From Qipengyuania vulgaris (lineage in GTDB: Bacteria > Pseudomonadota > Alphaproteobacteria > Sphingomonadales > Sphingomonadaceae): 64,000 bases of DNA. A program made the translations under genes and the position numbers. Location: positions 62,001-126,000 of the forward strand of contig NZ_WTYC01000012.1 in assembly GCF_009827325.1 (NCBI RefSeq), in the 5' to 3' direction. Positions within the stretch are counted from its first letter, which is position 1. The number at the start of each line of letters is the position of its first letter. A model generated the notes under the pieces. That model made no database searches, was not told where the DNA came from, and saw nothing but the letters and a program-made list of their open reading frames with translations. Below are positions 33,802 to 42,246 of the stretch, one piece after another.

Positions 33802-34460
33802 TTGGAGGCGGCCTTTCCGAGAGCCGAAACATGCTGCGCGCGAAGTTCCTCGGTGGCACGCCGGACAATAAGATAGGCCGAATGCAGGAAGATCAGTGCG
33901 ATCACCGCTGCGACCAGCAGATCGGGCCAGGCTTGCCCGGTCCAGGCGACCAGGGCAGCAGCGATGATCACTCCGACATTGGCGATCGCGTCATTGCGGC
34001 TGAACAGCCAGATCGCGGATACATGTGCGTCGCCTTCGCGAAACCGCATCAGCACAAGCGCCGCCGCGATGTTGACTATCAAGGCTGCGACGGCGATCCC
34101 GCCCATCAAGCCGGCTTCCGGCGCGACCGCGTTAAGCGATCGCCAGACCGCCAGACCGATCACTCCGAGGCCTAGTACGCCCAGAAACAGCCCCTGTGCC
34201 AGCGCGACCCGGGCGCGCGTGCGGGCAGTCCACGCAAGAGCAAGGATGCCGATGAGCGTGATCGATCCATCGCCGATGAAGTCGAGAGCGTCGGCCTTGA
34301 GCGCTTGGCTGTCCGCCAGAAACCCGCCGAAGGCCTCGAAAACGCCAAAGCCCAGATTGAGCAATACGACGATCCAAAGGGCGCGGCGATAGGCGGGGTC
34401 TGCGCCTGCTCTTTGCGTATCGCCTGTGCAGCCGCAATCCGATGTTTCGTTATTCGACAT
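33798..34460 (-). CDS. Short CDF-family cation transporter
   Basis: 220 residues, six hydrophobic segments, Cys-rich N-terminus (SDCGCTGD). Likely metal residues are in helix 2 (KADALDFIGD) and helix 5 (FSRNDAIANV). The usual C-terminal cytoplasmic domain is absent. It is the first gene of the leftward operon and is divergent from the MerR regulator gene, the classic place for a CadR/PbrR-controlled exporter. The predicted transcription start from the O1 promoter lies next to the ATG, so its mRNA may be nearly leaderless. Substrate probably Zn, Cd, Co or Pb. Confidence 0.85.
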   Translation of the reverse strand: MSNNETSDCGCTGDTQRAGADPAYRRALWIVVLLNLGFGVFEAFGGFLADSQALKADALDFIGDGSITLIGILALAWTARTRARVALAQGLFLGVLGLGVIGLAVWRSLNAVAPEAGLMGGIAVAALIVNIAAALVLMRFREGDAHVSAIWLFSRNDAIANVGVIIAAALVAWTGQAWPDLLVAAVIALIFLHSAYLIVRRATEELRAQHVSALGKAASK

Positions 34461-34467
34461 GAGGCAT

Positions 34468-34498
34468 TAGGTAACACCTCTAGCAACTGTAGGAGCAA
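34468..34498 (-). promoter_or_regulatory. MerR-regulated promoter of the leftward metal operon (O1)
   Basis: On the - strand TTGCTC, a 19-bp spacer (CTACAGTTGCTAGAGGTGT) and TACCTA. The CTACAG-TTG-CTAGAG dyad begins right after the -35 box. The CTAGAGG..TGTTA part resembles published PbrR/CadR operators. 14 of the 19 spacer bases equal those of O2 at 35015-35045. Confidence 0.8.
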
Positions 34499-34546
34499 GC
34501 CAAAATTGCGAATGGTTCGCGGTTTCGGAGCTGGAGGAGTGAGTTC

Positions 34547-34960
34547 ATGCTTATCGGAGGTCTTTCGAAGGCGACGGGCACCAAGGTCAATACGATAAGG
34601 TTTTATGAGGATATCGGACTGATGCCCGAAGCCGCGCGTACGGCAGCGGGGCAGCGAACCTACAAAGAGCAGGACGTCGAGCGCCTTTCCTTTATTCGGC
34701 ATGCTCGAAAATTGGGGTTTTCGATCGATGAAACACGCTCGCTTTTAAGCGTGAAGGCGAGACCGGATCAGAGCTGTGACGAGGCGGGTGACATCGCTTT
34801 GCGGCACCTTCGAGCCGTGGACGAGCGCATCAGTCGGCTACAAGCGCTTCGTTCCGAACTGAGAAGTGTGGTCGCGGCCTGCACGGGCGGCGAGGTTTCC
34901 GAATGCAAAATCATCGAAACGCTTTCTCGAAACCCAGCCGCCTCTTCCGCGGGTCGCTGA
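34547..34960 (+). CDS. MerR-family divalent-metal regulator (CadR/PbrR-like)
   Basis: 137 residues, ATG preceded by GGAGGAG. N-terminal winged HTH (GGLSKATGTKVNTIRFYEDIGL), a long dimer helix and a metal loop. Cys77, Cys112 and Cys120 are present (QSCDEAGD; ACTGGEVSECK). In MerR relatives Cys at 77-79 marks +2 metal sensors, whereas Cu(I) sensors have Ser there, so Cd, Pb, Zn or Co is expected. It is flanked by two near-identical operators with 19-bp spacers: O1 (leftward operon) and O2 (rightward czc operon), so it probably activates both. Confidence 0.88.
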   Translation: MLIGGLSKATGTKVNTIRFYEDIGLMPEAARTAAGQRTYKEQDVERLSFIRHARKLGFSIDETRSLLSVKARPDQSCDEAGDIALRHLRAVDERISRLQALRSELRSVVAACTGGEVSECKIIETLSRNPAASSAGR

Positions 34961-35014
34961 CGCGAAAGCTATAATGGGACTATGGACACCGAACCCAGAC
35001 AGCAAAAAAAGTGC

Positions 35015-35045
35015 TTGCACCTCCAGTCGCTGGAAGCGTTATCAT
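35015..35045 (+). promoter_or_regulatory. MerR-regulated promoter of the czc operon (O2)
   Basis: TTGCAC, a 19-bp spacer (CTCCAGTCGCTGGAAGCGT) and TATCAT. The dyad CTCCAG-TCG-CTGGAA follows the -35 box directly. It lies 55 bp after the MerR gene and 245 bp before the first gene of the czc operon. The rest of 34961-35290 is AT-rich leader without a gene. Confidence 0.75.
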
Positions 35046-35290
35046 CGTGATAATCCAGATTCTGATGTCGTGATCTAGGATTGGATGGCTGATTATGACG
35101 GAACTTGGGTAATTTGAATATTAATCAGCTTTCGCCTTATAAGAACGCTGCATTCATTCCATGGAATTTGGTCGAAAAAGAAACTACTCGAACAATATTC
35201 ATTGTCCGGACGCTTCGTGACAATATCACATTACAGCAACCGAGAAGATTTTTGTTTCAACTTTCGTTTCACCTTGTTAGGGGCCACAGG

Positions 35291-35638
35291 ATGTTCGATC
35301 TGAACGCCTTGATTCCCGTCAGGATTGTCGCCGCCCTTTTGGCGGTCGCAGCGCTGATGGCGTCTCCGGCGGTCGAAGCAGCGCAATGTGCGGACGAGCT
35401 GTCAGAAATAGCCTATTCGGTCCAGATGTTCGACATTGATGCGGACGAGAGCCCGCAAAACGAAAGCCCGGAGCAGCAGGAATGCGCCCACGGGCATTGC
35501 CATCACGTCGCCGCAGCACTGAAATCGAAGCTTTTAAACGACATGCCCGACCGGCTTAACATCACGGTTGGGTCGCATATGGCCGAAGAATTATTCGGCG
35601 ATGCGAGCAATTTACCCAAACGCCCTCCTCGCGCCTGA
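35291..35638 (+). CDS. Small secreted His/Cys protein before czcC (CzcI-like position)
   Basis: 115 residues from the ATG at 35291: a signal peptide (VRIVAALLAVAALMASPAVEA), an acidic middle (MFDIDADESPQNESPEQQ) and a metal-binding-looking ECAHGHCHH. The longer frame from an upstream GTG/ATG at 35105 is not preferred, since it would place the signal peptide internally. Small periplasmic proteins of this kind (CzcI, CzcE-type) often open czc operons and may bind metal. It precedes czcC by 63 bp. Confidence 0.6.
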   Translation: MFDLNALIPVRIVAALLAVAALMASPAVEAAQCADELSEIAYSVQMFDIDADESPQNESPEQQECAHGHCHHVAAALKSKLLNDMPDRLNITVGSHMAEELFGDASNLPKRPPRA

Positions 35639-35701
35639 CGACCGTCACTGCGCTGCTTGACGCAGCGCATTTCGATTTGTCAGCAGAGAGAGTTTTGAAA
35701 A

Positions 35702-36955
35702 ATGCCAGCCATCAAATGGCGAGGGGCCCTGATAGCAGGGCTAACCCTCGCCGCAATTGTCACGCCTGTGGCAGCGCAGGAGCGGGAGCTTCTGACGCTC
35801 GACGAGGCGTTGGGCCGGACAGGCGTGGTTGCCGAACCCGCTAACACCGAGTTAAACCCGCGCATCGTCGGCCCTCGAGCGGAAGCCGAGGCGGCGCAGG
35901 CTCTTGTCGGACAGGCGCGGTTGCGGCCCAACCCTGAAATATCGCTCGAGGTCGAGAACATCGCCGGGAGTGGGGCCTTCTCCGGGCTAAGCGCCACCGA
36001 ATATACGCTTGCTGTCGGACAGCGGCTCGAACTTGGAGGTAAACGCGGCACACGCGTCGAGGCTGCCCGGGCGCAGGCACAGCTGGCGGATCTGCGGGCT
36101 GACCTTGCGGGGGCCGAACTCGGATTTCTTGTCCGTGAACGCTACGTAGCAGCGGCTGCAGCAGCCTCGCGCGTCGAACTGGCCCTCGATGTGGTTGAGC
36201 GAAACGAAGAGCTCGCCCGCATTGCCGGTCTCCTCGTAGAAGTCGGGCGCGAGCCCCCGCTCCGTGCTCTTCGGGCCGAAGCGGCCTTGGCGGAAGCGCA
36301 AGCCGAACTTCAGGCCGCCGAAGCGACAAGTCTTGCAGCCCGAACGGCCCTCGCCTCGCTATGGGGCGATCAGGGGGCGCCGCCGCTTGTTCCGAGCAGG
36401 TTCCCCGGGATCGAACCGCCCGGTGCTGTAATGGCGACAGCAAGCGGTCTGCAATTGCGAGTGGCGCGTGCGGAAAGCACCGCCGCCGCCGCCGAGATCG
36501 ATCGTGAGCGCAGCCTGCGCATTCCCGATCCCGTCGTTTCCGCCGGTGTTCGACGCTTCGAGGAAAGCAATGACAGTGCCTTTCTTCTCGGTGTCTCGAT
36601 CCCGCTTCCCTTCTTGAATCGTAATCAGGGCAATATCGCTGCAGCCGAAGCAAGGCTGCGCGCCGCCAATGCTCGCGAGGCTGTAGCGTTGGCCGATTTC
36701 GAGCAAGCCGTGACGCGCGCACGATCGCAATATCTTGCTGCCGAAGCGCGCGTCGAGACGCTTTCCACGACATCACTCCCCCAGGCCGAGGAGGCTCTTC
36801 GGCTCGTCCGCATCGGTTATCGCAATGGCCGTTTTCCGTTGATCGAAGTGTTGAGCGCAGCCGAAGCGCGCGATGCCATTCGCGAGGCGTTGATTGCTGC
36901 GCAAGAAGACCGGGGACAAGCTGCCGCCGAACTGATCAGGCTGGCCGCACAATGA
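35702..36955 (+). CDS. czcC: CzcC-like outer-membrane efflux channel protein
   Basis: 417 residues of the TolC/OEP family: signal peptide (MPAIKWRGALIAGLTLAAIV, cut near AAQE) and two repeats of long amphipathic helices with PNPEISLEVENIAGSG and SIPLPFLNRNQGNIAAAEARLRA. The latter is typical for CzcC/CnrC outer-membrane partners of metal RND pumps. It forms the outer-membrane channel of the czcCBA system encoded immediately downstream. The stop overlaps an ATG of the next gene. Confidence 0.9.
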   Translation: MPAIKWRGALIAGLTLAAIVTPVAAQERELLTLDEALGRTGVVAEPANTELNPRIVGPRAEAEAAQALVGQARLRPNPEISLEVENIAGSGAFSGLSATEYTLAVGQRLELGGKRGTRVEAARAQAQLADLRADLAGAELGFLVRERYVAAAAAASRVELALDVVERNEELARIAGLLVEVGREPPLRALRAEAALAEAQAELQAAEATSLAARTALASLWGDQGAPPLVPSRFPGIEPPGAVMATASGLQLRVARAESTAAAAEIDRERSLRIPDPVVSAGVRRFEESNDSAFLLGVSIPLPFLNRNQGNIAAAEARLRAANAREAVALADFEQAVTRARSQYLAAEARVETLSTTSLPQAEEALRLVRIGYRNGRFPLIEVLSAAEARDAIREALIAAQEDRGQAAAELIRLAAQ

Positions 36956-36966
36956 GGAATACCAAA

Positions 36967-38115
36967 ATGAACCGCAAAAGACTGGCGATCATCGCCGGAA
37001 TTGTCATACTTGTTTCGGCCTTGATGCTGATGTTCTGGCCTGACAGCCAGGTCGACACCCACGCGGACGAAGAGGTCGCAGAGACAGAACTGCCCGAGGG
37101 GCTCGTGCTAATCGAGCAAGAGCAGATCCGCACCGCCGAGATCGAGGTCGCAGCGGTGCAAACGGGTGCCGCTGTCGAACTCGTATTTCCTGCAACGGTT
37201 GCGGCAAGTCCGACCGCCAGCGCACGCATCGATGCACGGGCTTCCGGTGTCGTGCGCAGCGTTGGCAAGACGCTTGGCGATTATGTCCGGCAGGGCGAGA
37301 CCGTCGCTCGGATCGAAAGCGCCGATGCGGCTGCACTCGCTTCCCAGCTTAGTGCCGCCCGCGCCCGCGTAACCGAGCTTTCGGCGGCCTATGAACGGGA
37401 GCGCCGGCTATTCGAAGCCAACGTGACCGCACGCCAGGATCTCGAAGCGGCGCGCGCCAATCTTGACGTTGCCCGTTCCGAACTGAACCGGTCGCAGGCG
37501 GCCGTCGCCGCGGCAGGCGTGAGCGGCGATGGACGCTCGCTCGCTGTCACCAGTCCGCTTTCGGGCCGTGTGACCGCCGCTCCAATCGTGCTCGGCTCGT
37601 TCGTCGACGCCGGGGAGGAGCTTTACAGCGTGGTCAATCCCAGCGGCTTGCAGATCGAGGTTGCGCTGCCTTCCGAAGATGCTTCACGCATCCAGCCTGG
37701 CGACGAGGCTGCGTTGATCCTCGGCGATGGAAGGGAGATCGGCGCTCGCGTCCGGTCGGTAACGCCTTCGCTCGATGCCGAGAGCCGTAGCGCGACAGCG
37801 GTTCTTACCTTGACGCGCGCCGTTCCCGGTCTGCAGCCCGGATCGTTCCTTCAGGCGCGTATTCGCCCCTCGGGCGAATTGGACCAGAGCCGTATCGCGG
37901 TACCCGAAGATGCTGTGCAGGTGCTCGAAGGACGCGATGTTGTCTTCGTGCGGACACGACGCGGATTTCAGGCTCGGGAGGTCGAGATCGGCAGCCGGTC
38001 TGCCGGAATGGTGACGATCCTCTCCGGGCTCGAGCCCGGTCAGCGGATCGCGACTGCCAATGCCTTCCTGTTGAAGTCCGAGCTCGAAAAGGAGGGCGCA
38101 GAACATGGCCATTGA
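36967..38115 (+). CDS. czcB: CzcB-like membrane fusion protein
   Basis: 382 residues from the ATG at 36967, chosen because GAGGA lies 8 nt upstream; an ATG at 36952 overlapping the czcC stop is the alternative. One N-terminal anchor (RLAIIAGIVILVSALMLMFW), a lipoyl/hairpin region with a coiled coil (LSAARARVTELSAAYERERR) and beta-barrel part (SPLSGRVTAAPIVLGSFVD; VFVRTRRGFQAREVEIG). It is the periplasmic adaptor linking CzcA to CzcC. It overlaps czcA by 11 bp. Confidence 0.9.
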   Translation: MNRKRLAIIAGIVILVSALMLMFWPDSQVDTHADEEVAETELPEGLVLIEQEQIRTAEIEVAAVQTGAAVELVFPATVAASPTASARIDARASGVVRSVGKTLGDYVRQGETVARIESADAAALASQLSAARARVTELSAAYERERRLFEANVTARQDLEAARANLDVARSELNRSQAAVAAAGVSGDGRSLAVTSPLSGRVTAAPIVLGSFVDAGEELYSVVNPSGLQIEVALPSEDASRIQPGDEAALILGDGREIGARVRSVTPSLDAESRSATAVLTLTRAVPGLQPGSFLQARIRPSGELDQSRIAVPEDAVQVLEGRDVVFVRTRRGFQAREVEIGSRSAGMVTILSGLEPGQRIATANAFLLKSELEKEGAEHGH

Positions 38116-41100
38116 TCAAACCACGGCATCTTCTCCCATGTCTTCGGACGAAGGTAGCCACCGTCACGGCCCGATCGGAGTCATCCTCGATGTCGCCGTT
38201 CGTTTCCGCTGGGCGATCATCGTCCTGACCGTGTTCGCAGCGATCTACGGAGCGTTCAATCTGGTGCGCCTGCCGATCGACGCGGTTCCCGACATCACCA
38301 ACACGCAGGTCCAGATCAACACCAGCGCTGCCGCGCTCTCACCTTCGCAGGTCGAGACGCAGGTGACCTTCCCCATCGAAACCGGACTTGCCGGGATCGA
38401 AGGCCTGGAGATGACACGATCGATTTCGCGCAACGGCTTCAGCCAGGTCACCGCGATTTTCGAGGAGGGCACCGACCTCTACTTCGCCCGGCAGCAGGTG
38501 AACGAACGGCTCGCGCCGATTGGCGCTTCATTGCCCGAAGGAGCGGAGCCTACCATGGGGCCGATCTCCACCGGCCTTGGCGAAGTGCTGATGTATACGA
38601 TCGAGTATGAGCATCCCGGTGGCAAGGGTGCGACCACTGGTGGCCGCACAGGCTGGCAGTCCGATGGCAGCTTCATCACCGAACGCGGCGACCGCCTCGA
38701 GAGTGAGGTGGCTAAGGCGGCCTATCTGCGCACTGTGCAGGATTGGGTGGTCGCGCCGTTGATGCGCTCGATCGACGGCGTGGCCGGCGTGGATTCGATT
38801 GGCGGGTTCGAAAAGCAATTCCTTGTTCAGCCCGATCCGGCACGTCTCACCGGCTATGGCCTGTCATTCGACTCACTCATCGATGCTCTAGAAGCCGCCA
38901 ATCTGGCGGCAGGCGCCAATTTCGTCGATCGTGCCGACGAAGCCCTGCTTGTCCGCGTGGACGCGAGGCTGGGCAGCATTGCCGACATCGAAGAAGCCGT
39001 CATTGCGACCCGCGAGGGCGTGCCCATCCGCATCGGCGATGTGGCCGATGTGGAGATCGGCGGCGACCTGCGAACCGGTGCTGCTTCACTGAACGGTGAA
39101 GAGGCGGTGGTGGGAACCGTGTTGATGCGCGCGGGCGAGAACAGCCGGACCGTTGCGGCTGGTGCTGCCGAGAGACTTGAAGAGGTCCGCGCATCGCTTC
39201 CGGACGGAGTTGTCGCTGAGATTGTCTACAATCGTTCCTCACTAGTCGATGCGACGATCTCCACCGTCGAAAAGAACCTGCTCGAAGGCGCATTGCTCGT
39301 GATCGCCGTCCTGTTCCTCTTGCTCGGCAATATCCGCGCCGCCATAATCACCGCACTGGTCATTCCCGTTTCGATGCTGATGGCAGCGGTGGGGATGAAC
39401 CGGCTTGGTGTCTCAGGTAATCTGATGAGCCTGGGCGCGCTCGACTTCGGGCTGATCGTCGATGGTGCGGTCATCATTGTCGAGAACAGCGTCGCCCGGC
39501 TTGCGGCCCGGCAACATCGCGAAGGACGCTTGCTTACCTTGGGTGAGCGGCTGACCGAAACGCGTCTCGCAGCGCAGGAAATGATCAAACCGACCGTCTA
39601 CGGTCAGGCGATTATCTTCCTCGTCTTCGCGCCGCTGCTGACCTTTACCGGGGTCGAGGGCAAGACGTTCTCGCCCATGGCGATCACGATGATGCTCGCG
39701 CTGGCTTCGGCCTTCGTTCTTTCATTGACCTTCGTGCCAGCGATGATTGCGGTCCTGCTCAACAAGAAGCTGACCGAAAAGGAGGTGAAGCCCATTCGCT
39801 GGGCCAAAGAGCGCTACGGTCCCGCCGTGCGCAAGGTCATTGCGCGGCCCTGGCCGATGATTGGTGCCGGGGTTGGTCTCTTCACAGTAGCGGTTTTTGT
39901 GTTCGGCTTTCTGGGCAGCGAGTTCACCCCGCAGCTCGATGAACGCGACATCGCGGTGCAATCCTTGCGCATCCCCTCGACATCGCTCGAACGCTCGCTG
40001 GCGATGCAGCGGCGGGTCGAAGACCGGCTCGAAGAGTTTCCCCAAGTTGATCTTGTGTTCTCACGGACGGGCACGGCCGAAGTCGCCAGCGATCCAATGC
40101 CCCCCAATGCTTCGGACGCTTATGTCATCCTGAAGCCTCGCGACGAATGGCCCGATCCCGATTTGCCGAAAGATGAGCTTGTTGGTGAAATGGAAAGCGC
40201 GCTCGGAGGCCTCATCGGCAATCTCTACGAGTTCAGCCAGCCTATCGAGCTGCGCTTCAACGAGCTGATCGCCGGTGTGCGCGGCGATGTCGCGGTCAAG
40301 CTCTACGGCGATGACCTCACTGCGCTCACCGAAGCTGCGGGCGAGGTCGCGGGCGTGCTTGGAGGTGTCGAAGGCGCCGCGGACGTGAAGGTGCAGCAGG
40401 TGACCGGCTTTCCTACGCTGGACATCGCCTTCGATCGCCCGACCATCGCGCGCTATGGTCTGACCGTCGAGGAAGTGGCACAGTCGGTTGCTATCGCGCT
40501 CGGCGGGCGGCCAGCAGGACTGGTGTTCGAGGGCGATCGCCGTTTCGATGTTGTCGTGCGCCTCGAGGATGCTACGCGCGACGATTTCGACCAGCTCGGC
40601 GCGCTCCCGATCGTGCTTGAAAACGGGGTCACCGTTCCTTTGCGGACATTGGCCGATTTTCAGGTCGTCGATGGCCTTGCCGAGGTTCGGCGAGAGCAGG
40701 GCCGAAGGCTTGTGATCGTCTCGGCCAACGTACGCGAGCGCGATCTCGGCTCCTTTGTTGAGGAAGCGCAGGAAAGGGTTTCGACCGGCGTCGATATGCC
40801 GCCGGCCTCCTTCATCGAATGGGGCGGACAGTATCAGAACCTGCAGGAAGCGCAGGCGCGGCTCACCATCGTCGTCCCGATTGCCTTCGCTCTGGTTCTC
40901 CTCTTGCTGTTCATGGCTTTGGGTGGATGGGTTCCAGCGCTTGCCGTGTTCAGTGCCATTCCCATGGCCTTGGCTGGCGGGGTGTTCGCTCTGGCGCTGC
41001 GAGGCTTGCCATTCTCGGTGTCGGCAGCGGTCGGCTTTATCGCGCTTTCCGGCGTGGCGGTGCTCAACGGTCTCGTCATGATGACCGCGATCCGGCAGCG

Positions 41101-41434
41101 ACTCGACAGCGGGATGTCACTGGATGAGGCGATTGCCGATGGCGCGCTGGCGCGACTGCGACCGGTGCTCATGACCGCGTTGGTGGCGTCGCTGGGTTTT
41201 GTGCCGATGGCGATTGCCACAGGAACAGGTGCTGAGGTGCAACGTCCCTTGGCTACGGTGGTTATCGGCGGGCTGATCACAGCCACTGCGCTCACGCTGT
41301 TCGTTTTGCCAGCGATCGCTCGCCTGGTACTCGATGATGGCAAGGAGAAGCGAAGCTGGCGCCAAAGATGGTGGGACCGCCTGCGTCGCAACGTCACGCC
41401 TGAGGAACGTAAAGAACTTCGGGATGTTACTTGA
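38105..41434 (+). CDS. czcA: CzcA-like heavy-metal RND efflux pump
   Basis: 1109 residues, twelve membrane helices with two large periplasmic loops. Helix 4 carries LGALDFGLIVDGAVIIVEN (about residues 443-461), the DFG...DGA...EN signature of HME-RND pumps for divalent cations (Zn, Cd, Co, Ni). This separates it from the copper-type CusA at 57726. It uses proton import to expel metal through CzcB and CzcC. A GGAGG lies 10 nt before the ATG, inside czcB. Length is normal. Confidence 0.93.
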   Translation: MAIDQTTASSPMSSDEGSHRHGPIGVILDVAVRFRWAIIVLTVFAAIYGAFNLVRLPIDAVPDITNTQVQINTSAAALSPSQVETQVTFPIETGLAGIEGLEMTRSISRNGFSQVTAIFEEGTDLYFARQQVNERLAPIGASLPEGAEPTMGPISTGLGEVLMYTIEYEHPGGKGATTGGRTGWQSDGSFITERGDRLESEVAKAAYLRTVQDWVVAPLMRSIDGVAGVDSIGGFEKQFLVQPDPARLTGYGLSFDSLIDALEAANLAAGANFVDRADEALLVRVDARLGSIADIEEAVIATREGVPIRIGDVADVEIGGDLRTGAASLNGEEAVVGTVLMRAGENSRTVAAGAAERLEEVRASLPDGVVAEIVYNRSSLVDATISTVEKNLLEGALLVIAVLFLLLGNIRAAIITALVIPVSMLMAAVGMNRLGVSGNLMSLGALDFGLIVDGAVIIVENSVARLAARQHREGRLLTLGERLTETRLAAQEMIKPTVYGQAIIFLVFAPLLTFTGVEGKTFSPMAITMMLALASAFVLSLTFVPAMIAVLLNKKLTEKEVKPIRWAKERYGPAVRKVIARPWPMIGAGVGLFTVAVFVFGFLGSEFTPQLDERDIAVQSLRIPSTSLERSLAMQRRVEDRLEEFPQVDLVFSRTGTAEVASDPMPPNASDAYVILKPRDEWPDPDLPKDELVGEMESALGGLIGNLYEFSQPIELRFNELIAGVRGDVAVKLYGDDLTALTEAAGEVAGVLGGVEGAADVKVQQVTGFPTLDIAFDRPTIARYGLTVEEVAQSVAIALGGRPAGLVFEGDRRFDVVVRLEDATRDDFDQLGALPIVLENGVTVPLRTLADFQVVDGLAEVRREQGRRLVIVSANVRERDLGSFVEEAQERVSTGVDMPPASFIEWGGQYQNLQEAQARLTIVVPIAFALVLLLLFMALGGWVPALAVFSAIPMALAGGVFALALRGLPFSVSAAVGFIALSGVAVLNGLVMMTAIRQRLDSGMSLDEAIADGALARLRPVLMTALVASLGFVPMAIATGTGAEVQRPLATVVIGGLITATALTLFVLPAIARLVLDDGKEKRSWRQRWWDRLRRNVTPEERKELRDVT

Positions 41435-41479
41435 AGGGGAGGGCTAATTGAAGTTAGCTAGGTCAATTTGTCTGCCTCA

Positions 41480-41513
41480 GATCGCTTCGGGACTGACAAG
41501 TCTCGAAGCGATC
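41480..41513 (+). terminator. Strong hairpin after czcA
   Basis: GATCGCTTCGGGACT pairs with AGTCTCGAAGCGATC (one G-T pair) around a GACA loop, 46 bp after czcA. There is no T-run, so it may be a partial terminator or an RNase barrier between czcA and the genes that follow. Confidence 0.6.
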
Positions 41514-41874
41514 CGGTATCGGACTCAATTGCGGGCGCGCGGAGCCTCGGCAGAACGCCCGGCTGCGATACGGGCACGGCGTGGGTGTTTTTCGCCGATG
41601 GCTTCTATGCAGAGGTGCAACCTTCGGACGGTGATCTGTCCGCTGTCGGCATCTGGCGCGATGAGGGTGAGGCCATCGCATATACCATGACCATAAGCCC
41701 TTCGAACGGCATGCGCGGCCAATGCAAGTGCGCCATCTTACGATCGAAGATTGTAGCCCGGGACGGCCCTTCACCTGCAACTATCGAGGTTTCGAGCGCA
41801 TCTTTTACCGCTGTCCAGAGGACGCGCCAAAGCCGCTCGACGGTCGCGCGGAACATTCAAGAGGAGAAATCGCC
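41514..41874. other. Stretch without a recognised gene
   Basis: Open frames exist on the + strand; one includes TGTAWVFFADGFYAEVQ and VGIWRDEGEAIAYTM, which has some coding look, but no family, start or ribosome site can be assigned. It may be a remnant of a small gene lost between the czc operon and the next cluster. Confidence 0.4.
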
Positions 41875-42246
41875 ATGCTCACCGCAATCGAAGATAACGG
41901 TCTGTTGCTCATCAGGGCGGACGGAACGCTTTCCGATAGCGACTATGACCGCTTCGTTCCGTTTTTCGAGCGCGTCGCGGCGCGAGTTCCTGGGACGGTT
42001 CCGATGCTTATCGAACTTGCTCCCGACTTTTCTGGCTGGGATATGGGCGGTCTCTGGCGCGACCTGAAATTCGATGCGAAGCACAAGGACAGCTTCGGCC
42101 GGATCGCGATGGTCGGCGATAGTAGTTGGGAAGAGTGGGGCACCAAGCTTTTCGATCCGCTATTCCGCGCGGAGATGAGGTTTTTCACACCTGTCGAGCG
42201 GGTTGCCGCCGAAAGCTGGGCGAGAGACGGAAGGAATGCGTCATGA
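41875..42246 (+). CDS. STAS/SpoIIAA-like protein
   Basis: 123 residues from the ATG at 41875, with GAGGAG upstream. The pattern MLTAIEDNGLLLIRADGTLS...MLIELAPDFSGWD...IAMVGDSSWEEWGTKLFDP matches the SpoIIAA-like (DUF3478-type) STAS superfamily, small cytoplasmic proteins that may bind lipids or other hydrophobic ligands. It overlaps the CDF gene by 4 bp (ATGA) and opens a run of six translationally coupled transport-related genes. Role in metal handling unknown. Confidence 0.75.
   Translation: MLTAIEDNGLLLIRADGTLSDSDYDRFVPFFERVAARVPGTVPMLIELAPDFSGWDMGGLWRDLKFDAKHKDSFGRIAMVGDSSWEEWGTKLFDPLFRAEMRFFTPVERVAAESWARDGRNAS

Noticed and set aside
41468..42067. 199-codon ORF between czcA and the STAS-like gene
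   Set aside because: The second half is the wrong frame of the STAS-like gene; the first half has some coding look but no recognisable start or family.
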